Position numbers and translations under genes: made by a program. From Pelobacter sp. UBA6812 (GTDB lineage: Bacteria; Desulfobacterota; Desulfuromonadia; Desulfuromonadales; Syntrophotaleaceae), in contig DKEW01000015.1 in the NCBI GenBank assembly GCA_002452265.1, positions 1 through 64,000 of the forward strand: a DNA stretch of 64,000 nt. Direction: 5' to 3'. Within the stretch, counting starts at the first letter, position 1. Each line of letters begins with the position of its first letter. This document shows, piece by piece, positions 27,981-37,459 of this stretch. The notes under the pieces were generated by a model, which worked only from the letters and a program-made list of their open reading frames with translations, made no database searches and was not told the origin of the DNA.

Positions 27981-28677
27981 CCAGCGACCTCCCTGAAATA
28001 ACTGCAGCAGGATTATATTGCACAAGCTTAAGGGCCGCACTTTCTCCAATAAGCTGTGCTGCAACTCGCACACCTTCCGACAACTGCGGCAGCCGATGAT
28101 GCGATGAGTGCCCATCGCTGGCGAGGATATGTACCCAGCCACTGGAAACCAAATGACAGGCACAGGCCTGCACATCCACACCAAAAATGCCAGTAAGACT
28201 TCCTGCTGTAACCTGTACCAAAGCACCTGATTGCACAAGATGCTCAAGGGATTCAGGGTGTTTGAGAATACTTGGATTGCGCTCCGGATGGGTGATAATG
28301 GGACGCAAACCTGCTAACTGCCATTCAAAAAGCGTTTCCTCGGCATTGGCAGGCAAATGGCTATGGGGAAACTCAAGTAACACATAATTGGTTCGATTGA
28401 CGGTATACAAAGACACTACCTCAATCGGCAATAAAGAGGAGACATCACCGCCCGGAAGTATATCGACAGATACGCCCATTTTTTGCAGATAGGCGGTAAG
28501 CATGCTGATCTTTTCTTCAATCAGCGCTGGTGTGGGAATTTCATTTTTGACATGAGGCGTAGCGACAATGGTCCGGATTCCATCTGCTACAGCGATACGA
28601 GCCATGGCAAGCGACTCCTCCATGGATGATGAACCATCATCCATGGAGGGCAATATATGGCAATGAATATCGATCAT
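27973..28677 (-). CDS. PHP-domain tyrosine-protein phosphatase (CpsB/YwqE type)
   Basis: The 234-residue protein begins MIDIHCHILPSMDDGS, the PHP metal motif, and has ATPHV, GGDVSS, a THPERNP motif and LASDGHS at the end of the barrel, as in CpsB, YwqE and Wzb-like phosphatases. It dephosphorylates the tyrosine cluster of BY-kinases and so controls polymer length. Directly next to the kinase (2 bases between stop and start) and coupled to the downstream ligase gene, it should act on that kinase. Confidence 0.9.
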   Translation of the reverse strand: MIDIHCHILPSMDDGSSSMEESLAMARIAVADGIRTIVATPHVKNEIPTPALIEEKISMLTAYLQKMGVSVDILPGGDVSSLLPIEVVSLYTVNRTNYVLLEFPHSHLPANAEETLFEWQLAGLRPIITHPERNPSILKHPESLEHLVQSGALVQVTAGSLTGIFGVDVQACACHLVSSGWVHILASDGHSSHHRLPQLSEGVRVAAQLIGESAALKLVQYNPAAVISGRSLDV

Positions 28678-28679
28678 AA

Positions 28680-30863
28680 TTATTTGCCTGATTCGGCAAC
28701 AGGCCTCTTATTTTTATTATCTCCCTCGTAATGGTGGTAGTAACTATGATGATAATAGGAGGATTTATCGATTTCCAAAGCATTAATAACCAAACCAAGT
28801 ATGCGCGCTCCGGCATCCCGAAGTGTTCGAAGAGTCCGGTCCGCGATTTCGTAGGTCGTCTTGCCACCGGCCGCAACAAGAATCACCCCTTCGAACAACC
28901 GGCACAGAAGTCGCGTATCCGATACCGGCAACACCGGCGGGGAGTCACAGAGAATAATGTCGAATTCATTACTCAATGAATCCAATAAACTTGGCAAACG
29001 GTTTGAGCTAAGCAATTCCGAAGGGTTGGGCGGAATCGGTCCGGCAGGTATGACGTACAGATTATTTACGCTTGTTTTCTGCACGATGTGACCATCCACT
29101 GCACCGGCCAAATAGGTACTTAATCCCCGGCTGTTGGATAGCTTCAATATTTGATGAATTCGCGGTTTTCGCAAATCACCATCCACCAGTAGCACTTTCT
29201 TGTCGGACTGAACAAGGGTCTGGGCCAGATTAATGATCGTGGTGGTCTTGCCCTCCCCCATCCCCGCGCTCGTCAGCAGAATGCGTCGAGGTGCCTGATC
29301 GGCAAAGGATAGGAAAACTGCAGTTCTCAGTCCGCGATAACTTTCAGCGAAGGCCGATTGCGGCTCACTCAGAACCGTCTCCTCAACGGGGTGTTTTAGA
29401 TGTCGACGCATTGAGATCACCCCGAGAATCGGGATCCCGAGAATAGCTTCTGCTTCTTCGGGGTCTTTAACGGTGTTGTCAAGATAATTCATGAAAAACG
29501 CAAGAGCGATTCCACCCGCAAGACCGATGATCAATCCAAGCAGCAAATTGACTTTTTTCGAGGGGGTTGCTGGGAATTTGGGCAGCATCGCCTTTTCCAC
29601 AATCCAGAGAACAACAGGGCTGGAATCTTCGGTAATACTCTGTTCTTTAAGTTTGAGCATCAAGGCATCGTAGAGTTCACGGTTTGTATCAACTATCCTT
29701 TTGAGGGCACCATACTGGATAAATTTTTCGTTCAGCCCCATTGCCTCGGATTTGGTTCCCGTGAGCTTGCTGCGCAAAGTGTTTTCATTAGATCGCGCGA
29801 GTTCGTAATCGGTTTGGATAGAGTCGATAATGCGATCGATTTCCTGGCGTCGTTTACGCTCGAGAACCTGCAGATCTCCTCTTGCCTTAACCATCAGCGG
29901 ATGTTTGGATCCGAATTTGTTGGACAGTTCCATGATGCTTTTTTCAGTTTCAACGATCTGGGACCGAATGGCCTGAAGAGCAAGGTCGGATGCAATCGCC
30001 GACATGGATTCAGCCTTCCGATAATCGCCTTTTGCCCGATTGATTTTGCTTACCAGGATCTCCAGTTCCTTACGACGGGTTTCAGCGCGAAGCAACTGGA
30101 TATTGATCTCGGACAGTTTTTCCGGAACAACTGTAATGCGATCTTCCAGCGTAACGATATCGTTAGCTTTCATGTAATCTTGAAGAGCTTGCTCCGAAGC
30201 CTTGAGTTTCTGAGCTTCATCCTGAGCCTTGCGCCCCATCCACTCAAGGTTGGTACGCGTAGCATTCATTTTCATCTGAAGAGTTTCATCAATATAGGCT
30301 TTGGCGGTTGTATTGGCCACCATCGCCGCAAGTTCGGGATTTGGAGATAAATAGTTAATCGTTATCAGACGGGTCCCTGGAACGGGTTTAACGAACAGGG
30401 ATTCGGAAATTTTATCGATAATTGCATCCTTTCGGCTCTGATCCTTCTGCGCCTTTCCAAATAGAATGCGCTTGGCATCAGCAACCGCTTCGCTCGCTAA
30501 TTGCCAGGTGAATTGCAAGATGGTGCGTTTCTTGTTGGCCGCTTCCAAATACCTGTCGTAATTCTCCTCAAGGTTAAGAATTTCAACCACCTTCTCAACA
30601 ACGGTACGACTGCGGATCAGCTGCAATTGGGTTTTATAAAACTCAGGGTCGTAGGAAGATCCCCGGACCCGCCCCGTCAGATCTCCGTTATCTACTTTTT
30701 CAATCAATACTTTGGCCACGCCTTCGTAAAGAGGGGTGGCTGCGTAGGTGAATAAAACCACCAGCCCAAAAACAATCAGGAAAAAGGCCAAAACAATACG
30801 TCGGTATTTACGCACCGTTCCAATCATGTCCAATAGATGAAGATCGGTCTTTTTAAAGGGCAT
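28680..30863 (-). CDS. Polysaccharide co-polymerase with BY-type tyrosine autokinase (Wzc-like)
   Basis: The 727-residue protein has an N-terminal chain-length-determinant domain with a membrane helix near residues 28-48, a long periplasmic coiled-coil (about 100-410), a second helix with the family's proline-rich start (LPKFPATPSKKVNLLLG), and a cytoplasmic kinase. Kinase motifs are GMGEGKTT (Walker A), LLVDGDLRKPR (Walker A') and ILCDSPPVLPVSDT. The tail carries a tyrosine-rich cluster, SSYYHHSYYHHYE, the autophosphorylation site. It controls chain length and export with the channel protein encoded upstream. Confidence 0.95.
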   Translation of the reverse strand: MPFKKTDLHLLDMIGTVRKYRRIVLAFFLIVFGLVVLFTYAATPLYEGVAKVLIEKVDNGDLTGRVRGSSYDPEFYKTQLQLIRSRTVVEKVVEILNLEENYDRYLEAANKKRTILQFTWQLASEAVADAKRILFGKAQKDQSRKDAIIDKISESLFVKPVPGTRLITINYLSPNPELAAMVANTTAKAYIDETLQMKMNATRTNLEWMGRKAQDEAQKLKASEQALQDYMKANDIVTLEDRITVVPEKLSEINIQLLRAETRRKELEILVSKINRAKGDYRKAESMSAIASDLALQAIRSQIVETEKSIMELSNKFGSKHPLMVKARGDLQVLERKRRQEIDRIIDSIQTDYELARSNENTLRSKLTGTKSEAMGLNEKFIQYGALKRIVDTNRELYDALMLKLKEQSITEDSSPVVLWIVEKAMLPKFPATPSKKVNLLLGLIIGLAGGIALAFFMNYLDNTVKDPEEAEAILGIPILGVISMRRHLKHPVEETVLSEPQSAFAESYRGLRTAVFLSFADQAPRRILLTSAGMGEGKTTTIINLAQTLVQSDKKVLLVDGDLRKPRIHQILKLSNSRGLSTYLAGAVDGHIVQKTSVNNLYVIPAGPIPPNPSELLSSNRLPSLLDSLSNEFDIILCDSPPVLPVSDTRLLCRLFEGVILVAAGGKTTYEIADRTLRTLRDAGARILGLVINALEIDKSSYYHHSYYHHYEGDNKNKRPVAESGK

Positions 30864-30936
30864 ACAATGACTCTGCCTCCCCTATGAATTAAGAATAAAT
30901 GACCTTTGAATAACCTATACAACCAAACGAACAAGA

Positions 30937-31743
30937 TCAGAAAAAACTTTCAGGCACCACGATGACATCTTCTGGCAAGACAACGGTATGCATCGGTACT
31001 TTTTCAATAACTTTTTCTTCACCATCAACATGCCGAATCAGACGAACCCGTTTCTGGGAGGCAAGCTCGGTAAATCCCCCTGCTATCGTAATCGCTTTGA
31101 TTACCGAGGTACCCGCTTCAAGTTTATACATATCCGGTCTTTTAACCTGACCCGTCACATAAAATACACCTGCCCGCGGGACGAAGACACTGTCACCGTC
31201 CATGATGGAAACATTCGGGGAGGTTTCCTGTTTTTCCAAAAGGCTTTTCAGATTGACGGTTATGATATTGTCCTGGCCGGGGTTGTCAGGATTTTTACGT
31301 TTGATAGTAATTTCACTGCCTGCATCAGGCGTCAAGCCACCGGCCTTGGAGATGAGTTCCACCAGGTTGGTACTGCCGCTCAATTCATATAGGCCGGGCA
31401 GTTTCACTTCACCCATGATATTCGCTCTCTTACTGCGAAATTCCTCGACAAAAACCGAAACCTGCGGATCCCGAATATAACCGGAGGCAAGTTTTTGGGC
31501 AATTTTGGAAGAAACTTGTGAAACGGATAATCCTTCGATTTGCAGCTCGCCGATAAGGGGAAACAGAATGGTGCCGTTACCACTGACCCGTGTAGTGGTT
31601 TCCAAGTCAGGGTTATCGTAAACCATGACTTTGATGACATCCCCTTCCCCAATCCGGTAATCCTGCTGTTCAAGACACAGAGATGTCCGACCGGTTGCAA
31701 AAAGCAGGATTAACAGAGCGCACGCAAAAGTAAAATTTTTCAT
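30937..31743 (-). CDS. Polysaccharide export protein (Wza-like, poly_export + SLBB)
   Basis: The 268-residue protein has a signal peptide (hydrophobic core ending near residue 23), then a poly_export domain starting YRIGEGDVIKVMVYDNPDLETT and SLBB domains (IMGEVKLPGLYEL, YVTGQVKRPDMYKLEAGTSV). It should form the periplasmic/outer-membrane exit channel. It is shorter than E. coli Wza and lacks the C-terminal transmembrane helix, so it probably uses the beta-barrel protein encoded next to it to cross the outer membrane (inference). No clear lipobox is visible. Confidence 0.9.
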   Translation of the reverse strand: MKNFTFACALLILLFATGRTSLCLEQQDYRIGEGDVIKVMVYDNPDLETTTRVSGNGTILFPLIGELQIEGLSVSQVSSKIAQKLASGYIRDPQVSVFVEEFRSKRANIMGEVKLPGLYELSGSTNLVELISKAGGLTPDAGSEITIKRKNPDNPGQDNIITVNLKSLLEKQETSPNVSIMDGDSVFVPRAGVFYVTGQVKRPDMYKLEAGTSVIKAITIAGGFTELASQKRVRLIRHVDGEEKVIEKVPMHTVVLPEDVIVVPESFF

Positions 31744-31783
31744 GGTCGAATACCTCCACTATAGTCATGCTTGTAACTGATCC

Positions 31784-33139
31784 TTAAAGTGCAAAGATCA
31801 GACTAAGGTAAACGTTATTGCGATCATAATCGAAATCGATAGAATTGGAATCCCGCTTGATAAAGGCGTATCCACCAGACAGAGACATCCAGTTGGTAAA
31901 TGAATATTTCATATCTACCCCGGCACTGTAGTAATCATCCCGTCGATCACCGGAGGTCCCTTCCCCATGATAACTATTGCGTTTGTAAAAGACGTTGGCA
32001 GAGGCCAACAGTTTTGGCAAAATTCTCTGATAGTACCGTAATTGGACTTTCTGGGACAAAATATAGGAAGTCCCGGCAATATCCGTTTCGTTGGAATTGC
32101 GCGAAGCTCTCAACTCAGCATAAGATTTCGGAGTAAAACGGTGGCGAAGCTGAATTTCCGCTATCAGGTTATCAACCTCCTGGCTTCCAGCCGCATCGAA
32201 ATCCTTCAGTCCATAACCGACCTTGGCGAGCAGTCGGGACTTGATGGTTGCAATCCACTCGACCCCGGCATATACCCGGTGTTCCTGACTGTCGGAAATG
32301 ATGTCCTTGTCGTAATCGACATCAACGAAATCATATTCCAGCAGAGCCGAGGTCTTGGGCAAAAACCGGTAGAAGAACCGTCCGGCAAAACTATTATCCT
32401 CACGCTCGCGAAAAGCATTGCGTGATGCGTCATAACTCAGGGAATAAAACCCGTATTCTCCTTCGATGCGGGTTTTCGGAGTAAACTCGTAACTGACCGT
32501 TGAGCTGACAAGGTTGGACTTGAATTTATCCAGAGTCCGACTGGTTCCAGTGCCATATGCATCATGATCGAGTTCATAGATATCCAGAACATCTACAGAC
32601 AGGCCACCGCGAAAGTTATATTGGAAAAATCCTTCAGCACGCTGATTGACCTGATCTTCGGAATCAAATTTGTCATGCAACATTATATTAGCCTGATATT
32701 TTGCGTAACCTTGTATCCGAGTGGTGGCTTTTTCACGAAAACGGCTGAGCTCCAGACCTCCGGGCGCAGTATTCAAAGTATTCATGCTGATAAGAGGATA
32801 TCTGCTTGCGGGCAGTACTGCCCAGATACCGGGGGTGATGAGCGTAATAAAATCACCTTCACGATTGGATTCACGACTGAAGAGGTTATCCGTATAAAAA
32901 CCGCTAACGGACAAAAATGGATGGATATAACCTGTCTTGCCGCCCAGGATATCTCCAAGACGCACGGCTGTTGAGGATTGTTCAAAGGGACTTTCGCTAT
33001 ATATTGTAGGGGGCAGAATGCCCGGTGCGGTGGGAACCTCCTCCGTATCCGTAGCCTTGTCGGCAGCAACTTCAACGCTCCAAGCCGGTTGTCCCAGCAG
33101 TAAAATCAAAAAAACCCCCCACAAAATTTTACCGAACAT
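31784..33139 (-). CDS. Outer-membrane beta-barrel protein of the exopolysaccharide system
   Basis: The 451-residue protein has a signal peptide cleaved after AWS (about residue 21). From residue 70 on the sequence alternates polar and hydrophobic residues in long strands rich in Tyr, Phe, Arg and Asp, ending in a strand terminating FAL, as in 16- to 18-strand barrels of the BBP2/EpsL type found beside export proteins in exopolysaccharide loci. It probably works with the Wza-like protein as outer-membrane channel or anchor. No enzymatic motif is seen. Confidence 0.75.
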   Translation of the reverse strand: MFGKILWGVFLILLLGQPAWSVEVAADKATDTEEVPTAPGILPPTIYSESPFEQSSTAVRLGDILGGKTGYIHPFLSVSGFYTDNLFSRESNREGDFITLITPGIWAVLPASRYPLISMNTLNTAPGGLELSRFREKATTRIQGYAKYQANIMLHDKFDSEDQVNQRAEGFFQYNFRGGLSVDVLDIYELDHDAYGTGTSRTLDKFKSNLVSSTVSYEFTPKTRIEGEYGFYSLSYDASRNAFREREDNSFAGRFFYRFLPKTSALLEYDFVDVDYDKDIISDSQEHRVYAGVEWIATIKSRLLAKVGYGLKDFDAAGSQEVDNLIAEIQLRHRFTPKSYAELRASRNSNETDIAGTSYILSQKVQLRYYQRILPKLLASANVFYKRNSYHGEGTSGDRRDDYYSAGVDMKYSFTNWMSLSGGYAFIKRDSNSIDFDYDRNNVYLSLIFAL

Positions 33140-33273
33140 GACATCCCCCTTGTCTTAAGTACGTATCCAGAGTACCCGTCCACAGATGAAAGTAACCGAC
33201 CTCAATGCGATATCCTTGATAAAAGGCTAACAAAAACTGTCAGAAAGTCTATTCCCGCACTCCTCCTCATCGG

Positions 33274-35223
33274 CTACCAATCCTGATCGGGATTTCTTTT
33301 CAAAACAAGGTTAATGCTATTAATGCCCTGGGAGGAATTTTCATCGACATGAATACCTGTCATGCCACCATTGTGAAATTCAGGGACTAACTCCTTGAGA
33401 AGAGCAACGACCCGATCAACATCAGTTTGGCGTGTTGCTTGGAGCAACAGGTCTGTTTCATCTTTCAACCACTCGCTGGAGAAGTTAGCTGCCTCAAAAA
33501 TCCGTATCTTTTCATGGCGCGTCGCCTTTACACCTTCTCCGGAAATCAGCAATTCCTCGTACAGCTTCTCACCGGGCCTCAATCCCGTAAAAACGATCTC
33601 AATCTCCTCGTAAGGTTTTCGTCCGGATAAGCGAATCATTTCCTCTGCCAGACACACTATTTTTACGGGATCGCCCATATCCAAAAGAAAAATTTCACCG
33701 CCCTGCCCCATGGATCCAGCCTGCAAAACAAGTTGCACAGCTTCAGGAATCGTCATGAAAAAACGGGTAATTTCAGGATGGGTAACCGTCACCGGCCCCC
33801 CCTTGAGAATCTGCTGACGAAAAATCGGAATCACGCTGCCATGGCTGCCAAGCACATTCCCAAACCGCACCGTGACGGCTTTGGTGCCACCGTTACGTGG
33901 TAGATTCTGAACATAGAGCTCAGCCACACGTTTCGTAGCCCCCATGATATTTGTCGGATTAACCGCTTTATCTGTTGAAATCTGCACAAAATGCTCAACC
34001 GAACATGCGAAACTGGCATCTACAATATTTTTGGTGCCAAACACATTATTTTTAACCACTTCGATGGGATTGACTTCCGACATGGGAACATGCTTGTAAG
34101 CCGCTGCGTGAAATACGACCTGTGGTTTATACTCGGAAAAAACCTGGGTGACCCGCGCAACATCCCGGATATCACTGAGACTGGGCGATATGGACAGGTG
34201 TGGAAACTTTTCTCGTAATTCATTTTCGATATGAAACAGAGGCGTCTCGGCGTGTTCAAACAACACGAGATGGGAAGGGTTGAATTTAGCAACCTGACGG
34301 CAGATTTCACTACCGATGCTGCCGGCAGCTCCGGTTATAAGGATGCGTTTGCCATGCAGATAAGCACTGATTTCATGAACCTCAAGGCGTATCGGAGCAC
34401 GACCGAGGAGATCCTCAATTTGGACTGAACGACATTGTTCCATGGAAACACGTCCATCGATAATGTCGCCGAGAGCCGGCAAAATTTTTGATGTGATGCC
34501 GTGCCGCTTACAAAAGGTTACGATATCGCGCAATTCCCGAGGCGTTACGGATGATTGTGCAACAATGACCAGATCGATTCCATTGCGCGAACAAAGCTTT
34601 TCGAGATCATCATGCGTACCGATGACCGGCACCCCGTAAAATACTTTGCCCTGTCGTCGCAAATCGTTGTCAACATAGCCAAGCACGGCTTTGTCCAGTT
34701 TGGGATTTTCACGAATTTCCCGCACAATGGACTGGGCTACAACCCCGGAACCAACAATTAAAACCGATTTGGGCTTGGAGTGGTAACCTTTGTGATTAAG
34801 CGCCAAATGTTCGCGAAGTATGCGGGTTACCACCCGCACACCGATCATGATGGAAAAACATAGAATAAAATCAAGAACAATAACGGAACGAGGCAGACCT
34901 TCAAAAGAATGGAAGAAGACCACGTACAAAACCACCGTTACTGATGCAAGAGCATTGGCCTTGAAAATCTGCATCAGATCGGGAATGGAAACATAACGCC
35001 ACCATCCTTCTGATAATCCCATTGCCCAGAAAACGGTAATTTTGAGAACGACGACAGCCGGCAACAACTCAAAAATGGTGGGCCAGTAATTAGCTGGAAT
35101 AGTAAGATCAAAACGCAGGGCAAAAGCATCAACCAGAGAAAAAATGATTGCTACCAGATGGAAGAACAAAATGAGAACCTTACGTACCCTATTACCGCAT
35201 AAAGATATAGGAAGGTTCAACAT
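33274..35223 (-). CDS. Membrane nucleotide-sugar 4,6-dehydratase (CapD/WbpM/PglF type)
   Basis: The 649-residue protein has four membrane helices in residues 14-130, a CoA-binding-like Rossmann domain (VLIVGSGVVAQSIVREI) and an extended SDR domain with ITGAAGSIGSE near residues 296-306. The catalytic region reads STDKAVNPTNIMGATKR, where the usual SDR tyrosine is replaced by methionine, as known for WbpM-like enzymes. It turns UDP-GlcNAc into a 4-keto-6-deoxy sugar, the first step to bacillosamine-type sugars. CAGGAGG precedes the ATG. It has its own promoter, downstream of the aminotransferase that could use its product. Confidence 0.93.
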   Translation of the reverse strand: MLNLPISLCGNRVRKVLILFFHLVAIIFSLVDAFALRFDLTIPANYWPTIFELLPAVVVLKITVFWAMGLSEGWWRYVSIPDLMQIFKANALASVTVVLYVVFFHSFEGLPRSVIVLDFILCFSIMIGVRVVTRILREHLALNHKGYHSKPKSVLIVGSGVVAQSIVREIRENPKLDKAVLGYVDNDLRRQGKVFYGVPVIGTHDDLEKLCSRNGIDLVIVAQSSVTPRELRDIVTFCKRHGITSKILPALGDIIDGRVSMEQCRSVQIEDLLGRAPIRLEVHEISAYLHGKRILITGAAGSIGSEICRQVAKFNPSHLVLFEHAETPLFHIENELREKFPHLSISPSLSDIRDVARVTQVFSEYKPQVVFHAAAYKHVPMSEVNPIEVVKNNVFGTKNIVDASFACSVEHFVQISTDKAVNPTNIMGATKRVAELYVQNLPRNGGTKAVTVRFGNVLGSHGSVIPIFRQQILKGGPVTVTHPEITRFFMTIPEAVQLVLQAGSMGQGGEIFLLDMGDPVKIVCLAEEMIRLSGRKPYEEIEIVFTGLRPGEKLYEELLISGEGVKATRHEKIRIFEAANFSSEWLKDETDLLLQATRQTDVDRVVALLKELVPEFHNGGMTGIHVDENSSQGINSINLVLKRNPDQDW

Positions 35224-35349
35224 TACTTACCTCCTGGGATAAATGAACACCCCTCAAATTACGAGGCGATCCGGAAAACATCGTAAGCATTTAAAAATAT
35301 GAAAGCTCCCAGCAAAACAACTTATATTTTAAATACTTATGTCTCTATA

Positions 35350-35377
35350 CAGATATCACAGGGGAGTCTTTTGTCAA
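35350..35377 (-). promoter_or_regulatory. Candidate sigma-70 promoter for the CapD-to-ligase operon
   Basis: In the 247-base gap the minus strand has a perfect TTGACA (35377-35372), followed after 16 bases by TATCTG (35355-35350). The -10 is weak but lies behind TG-rich bases. Transcription from here would leave an A/T-rich leader of about 120 bases before the dehydratase gene. Confidence 0.45.
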
Positions 35378-35470
35378 ATAAACCACACCATATTCAGAAC
35401 CGGAAATCAGACTATTCAATCCCTTGGATGTAGAAAAATGATTCAAACTATCGGCAGGACCCAAAATGGA

Positions 35471-36676
35471 TTAACTGGACGCCCGATCAAAAACCTGCCT
35501 GATACGGGCTGCCATGATATGCATATCTTCAACTTTCAGGGTGGGATGCACGAGAAACATAATCCCCGTCTCATCGAGAAGCATAGCATTGGGCAACCGT
35601 TCCGGCGGACCTAATCCTGCATTCTTGAAAGCCTTTTCCAGATAGATTTCCCCGCAAGTTCCAGTCAGGCCAGGTATGCCTGAATCCTCAAGGGCTCGCA
35701 ATATACGCGAACGGTTCCACCCCGGTAACAGATACTCATGCCGCAAAAACGCATAGTACTTGTAATAAGCATGCTCCAAATAGGATGGAGGTTCGGTAAT
35801 GCGCAGAGCAGGGATATCCCGCAAAGCCTCTGATAATATTCCGGCGTTGCGTTTTCGAACATGAAGCCAGCCATCCAATTTCTTCAAAGCCCTACAACCC
35901 AAGACTGCCTGCATCTCGGTCATGCGCCAATTGGTTCCGAAAGATTCATGCAACCATTGAAAACCAGGACCTTTATCCCTGTGATAAACAACCTCATAAC
36001 TCTTACCATGATCCTTGTACGCCCAGGAGGTTTCCCAAAGAGACTTATCGTTGGTGATGAGCATCCCACCCTCCCCTCCGGTCGTCATGATTTTATCCTG
36101 ACAGAAGGAAAAGGCTCCCATATCGCCGATACACCCCACGGGTTGTCCCTTGTATGTTGCCCCATGGGCCTGGGCGCAATCCTCAATTACTTTCAAACCG
36201 TTTTTCCGAGCCAGCGACATAATGGCGTCCATTTCGCAAGGCCACCCTGCCAGATGGACTGCAATGATCGCACGCGTGCGCGGGGTAAGAACTTTTTCTA
36301 TGGTAGCAGCGGTTATATTCTGACTGACAGGGTCTACATCAGCCAACACGGGGGTCGCACCTCGCATCACCACCGCGCTTGCCGAGGCAATAAATGTCCT
36401 GCAAGTCGTAATCACTTCATCACCCGGACCAATACCGAGTGCATACAGGGCAAGCTCAAGCGCTACCGTGCCATTGGCCAACGCAATGGCATAGCGCGTA
36501 CCGAAACGCTGGGCGAATTCCTTTTCAAACTGCCGTGCAACATCCCCGGTCCAGTAATTAACTTTCCCGGATCGTAAAACCTCAGTGACCGCAGCGATAT
36601 CAGCCTCGTCAAATACAGGCCATGGTGACAAAGACCAATGTTCTGGAGCAGGCCTTCGGGTATTCTGATCAATCAT
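35471..36676 (-). CDS. DegT/DnrJ/EryC1/StrS sugar aminotransferase
   Basis: The 401-residue protein has the fold-type I features: LANGTVALELAL near residues 66-77, CRTFIASASAV, EDCAQAHGATYKG with the PLP-binding Asp, and FCQDKIMTTGGEGG, where Lys195 is the Schiff-base residue. These enzymes transaminate keto-sugars to amino-sugars. With the neighbouring dehydratase and phosphoglycosyltransferase it suggests an amino-deoxy sugar such as a bacillosamine relative as the first sugar. Its ATG overlaps the end of the sugar transferase gene by 8 bases. Confidence 0.92.
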   Translation of the reverse strand: MIDQNTRRPAPEHWSLSPWPVFDEADIAAVTEVLRSGKVNYWTGDVARQFEKEFAQRFGTRYAIALANGTVALELALYALGIGPGDEVITTCRTFIASASAVVMRGATPVLADVDPVSQNITAATIEKVLTPRTRAIIAVHLAGWPCEMDAIMSLARKNGLKVIEDCAQAHGATYKGQPVGCIGDMGAFSFCQDKIMTTGGEGGMLITNDKSLWETSWAYKDHGKSYEVVYHRDKGPGFQWLHESFGTNWRMTEMQAVLGCRALKKLDGWLHVRKRNAGILSEALRDIPALRITEPPSYLEHAYYKYYAFLRHEYLLPGWNRSRILRALEDSGIPGLTGTCGEIYLEKAFKNAGLGPPERLPNAMLLDETGIMFLVHPTLKVEDMHIMAARIRQVFDRASS

Positions 36677-37445
36677 GCCCCCCCCTGCTTATATCAAACC
36701 CTGAACGTTCGCTTATGGTCATTTCTACGGCCACTTCGCCGCGACGTTCAAGGATTCGGCAATTCCCCTCATTATTCGGATTGATTTCTCTTTTATAAGG
36801 CAAGTTGCCATCTGTATCTTCCGCATCACTACCTCTTTCAAGAGCCAGGTCGGTTTCTACTACATCCGTATCTGCCGCTACTCCCTTGCGTCTCAAGACG
36901 GTTATCACCGTCTTCAGGAGAATCTTCAGATCCAGAACCAAGGACCAGTTTTCAGCGTACCAGACATCCATGGCCAGTCTCTTGCTCCATGGCAGGTAGT
37001 TGCGTCCATGAATCTGGGCCCATCCGGTCAAGCCGGGTTTAACTGTATGCCGAAGTCGCTCATGCTGGCGATACCATGGCAAATAATGGGTTAAAAGGGG
37101 GCGGGGCCCAACCAGGCTTAAATCTCCCTTAAGCACGTTAATCAATTCGGGTAACTCATCGAGGCTGGTATTGCGCAGCATCCGGCCCAGGGGTGTCAAT
37201 CTCTGACGATCGGGCAACAATTTCCCATCAGCATCTCGTTCCTCAGTCATTGTGCGAAACTTGTAAAGCGTAATGGGTCTCTCATGTAATCCAGGGCGCA
37301 CCTGCCGAAATAATACAGGGGACCCCAATCTCCAGCGCACCAGAACGCACAAACCGAGCAGGACGGGCGACAACAAAATCAAAGCGGAAACGGTCAACAA
37401 CAGATCCATTCCCCTTTTTAATAAATTGCTTTGTTTAAGCCCCAT
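36669..37445 (-). CDS. Initiating phosphoglycosyltransferase (PglC-like sugar transferase), long form
   Basis: The 258-residue protein is of the small monotopic class: one N-terminal re-entrant helix (about residues 12-34), KFRTM, the catalytic DELPELINVLKGDLSLVGPRPLL and GLTGWAQIHGRN. It transfers a phospho-sugar from a nucleotide sugar to undecaprenyl phosphate. Beyond residue 200 an extra tail of about 60 residues, acidic then basic, is not part of the family core and is absent from the second copy at 42048. The start at 37445, preceded by GGGGG, fits the family; the open frame extends further upstream. Confidence 0.9.
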   Translation of the reverse strand: MGLKQSNLLKRGMDLLLTVSALILLSPVLLGLCVLVRWRLGSPVLFRQVRPGLHERPITLYKFRTMTEERDADGKLLPDRQRLTPLGRMLRNTSLDELPELINVLKGDLSLVGPRPLLTHYLPWYRQHERLRHTVKPGLTGWAQIHGRNYLPWSKRLAMDVWYAENWSLVLDLKILLKTVITVLRRKGVAADTDVVETDLALERGSDAEDTDGNLPYKREINPNNEGNCRILERRGEVAVEMTISERSGFDISRGGHD

Positions 37446-37459
37446 GCAGTCTCCCCCTT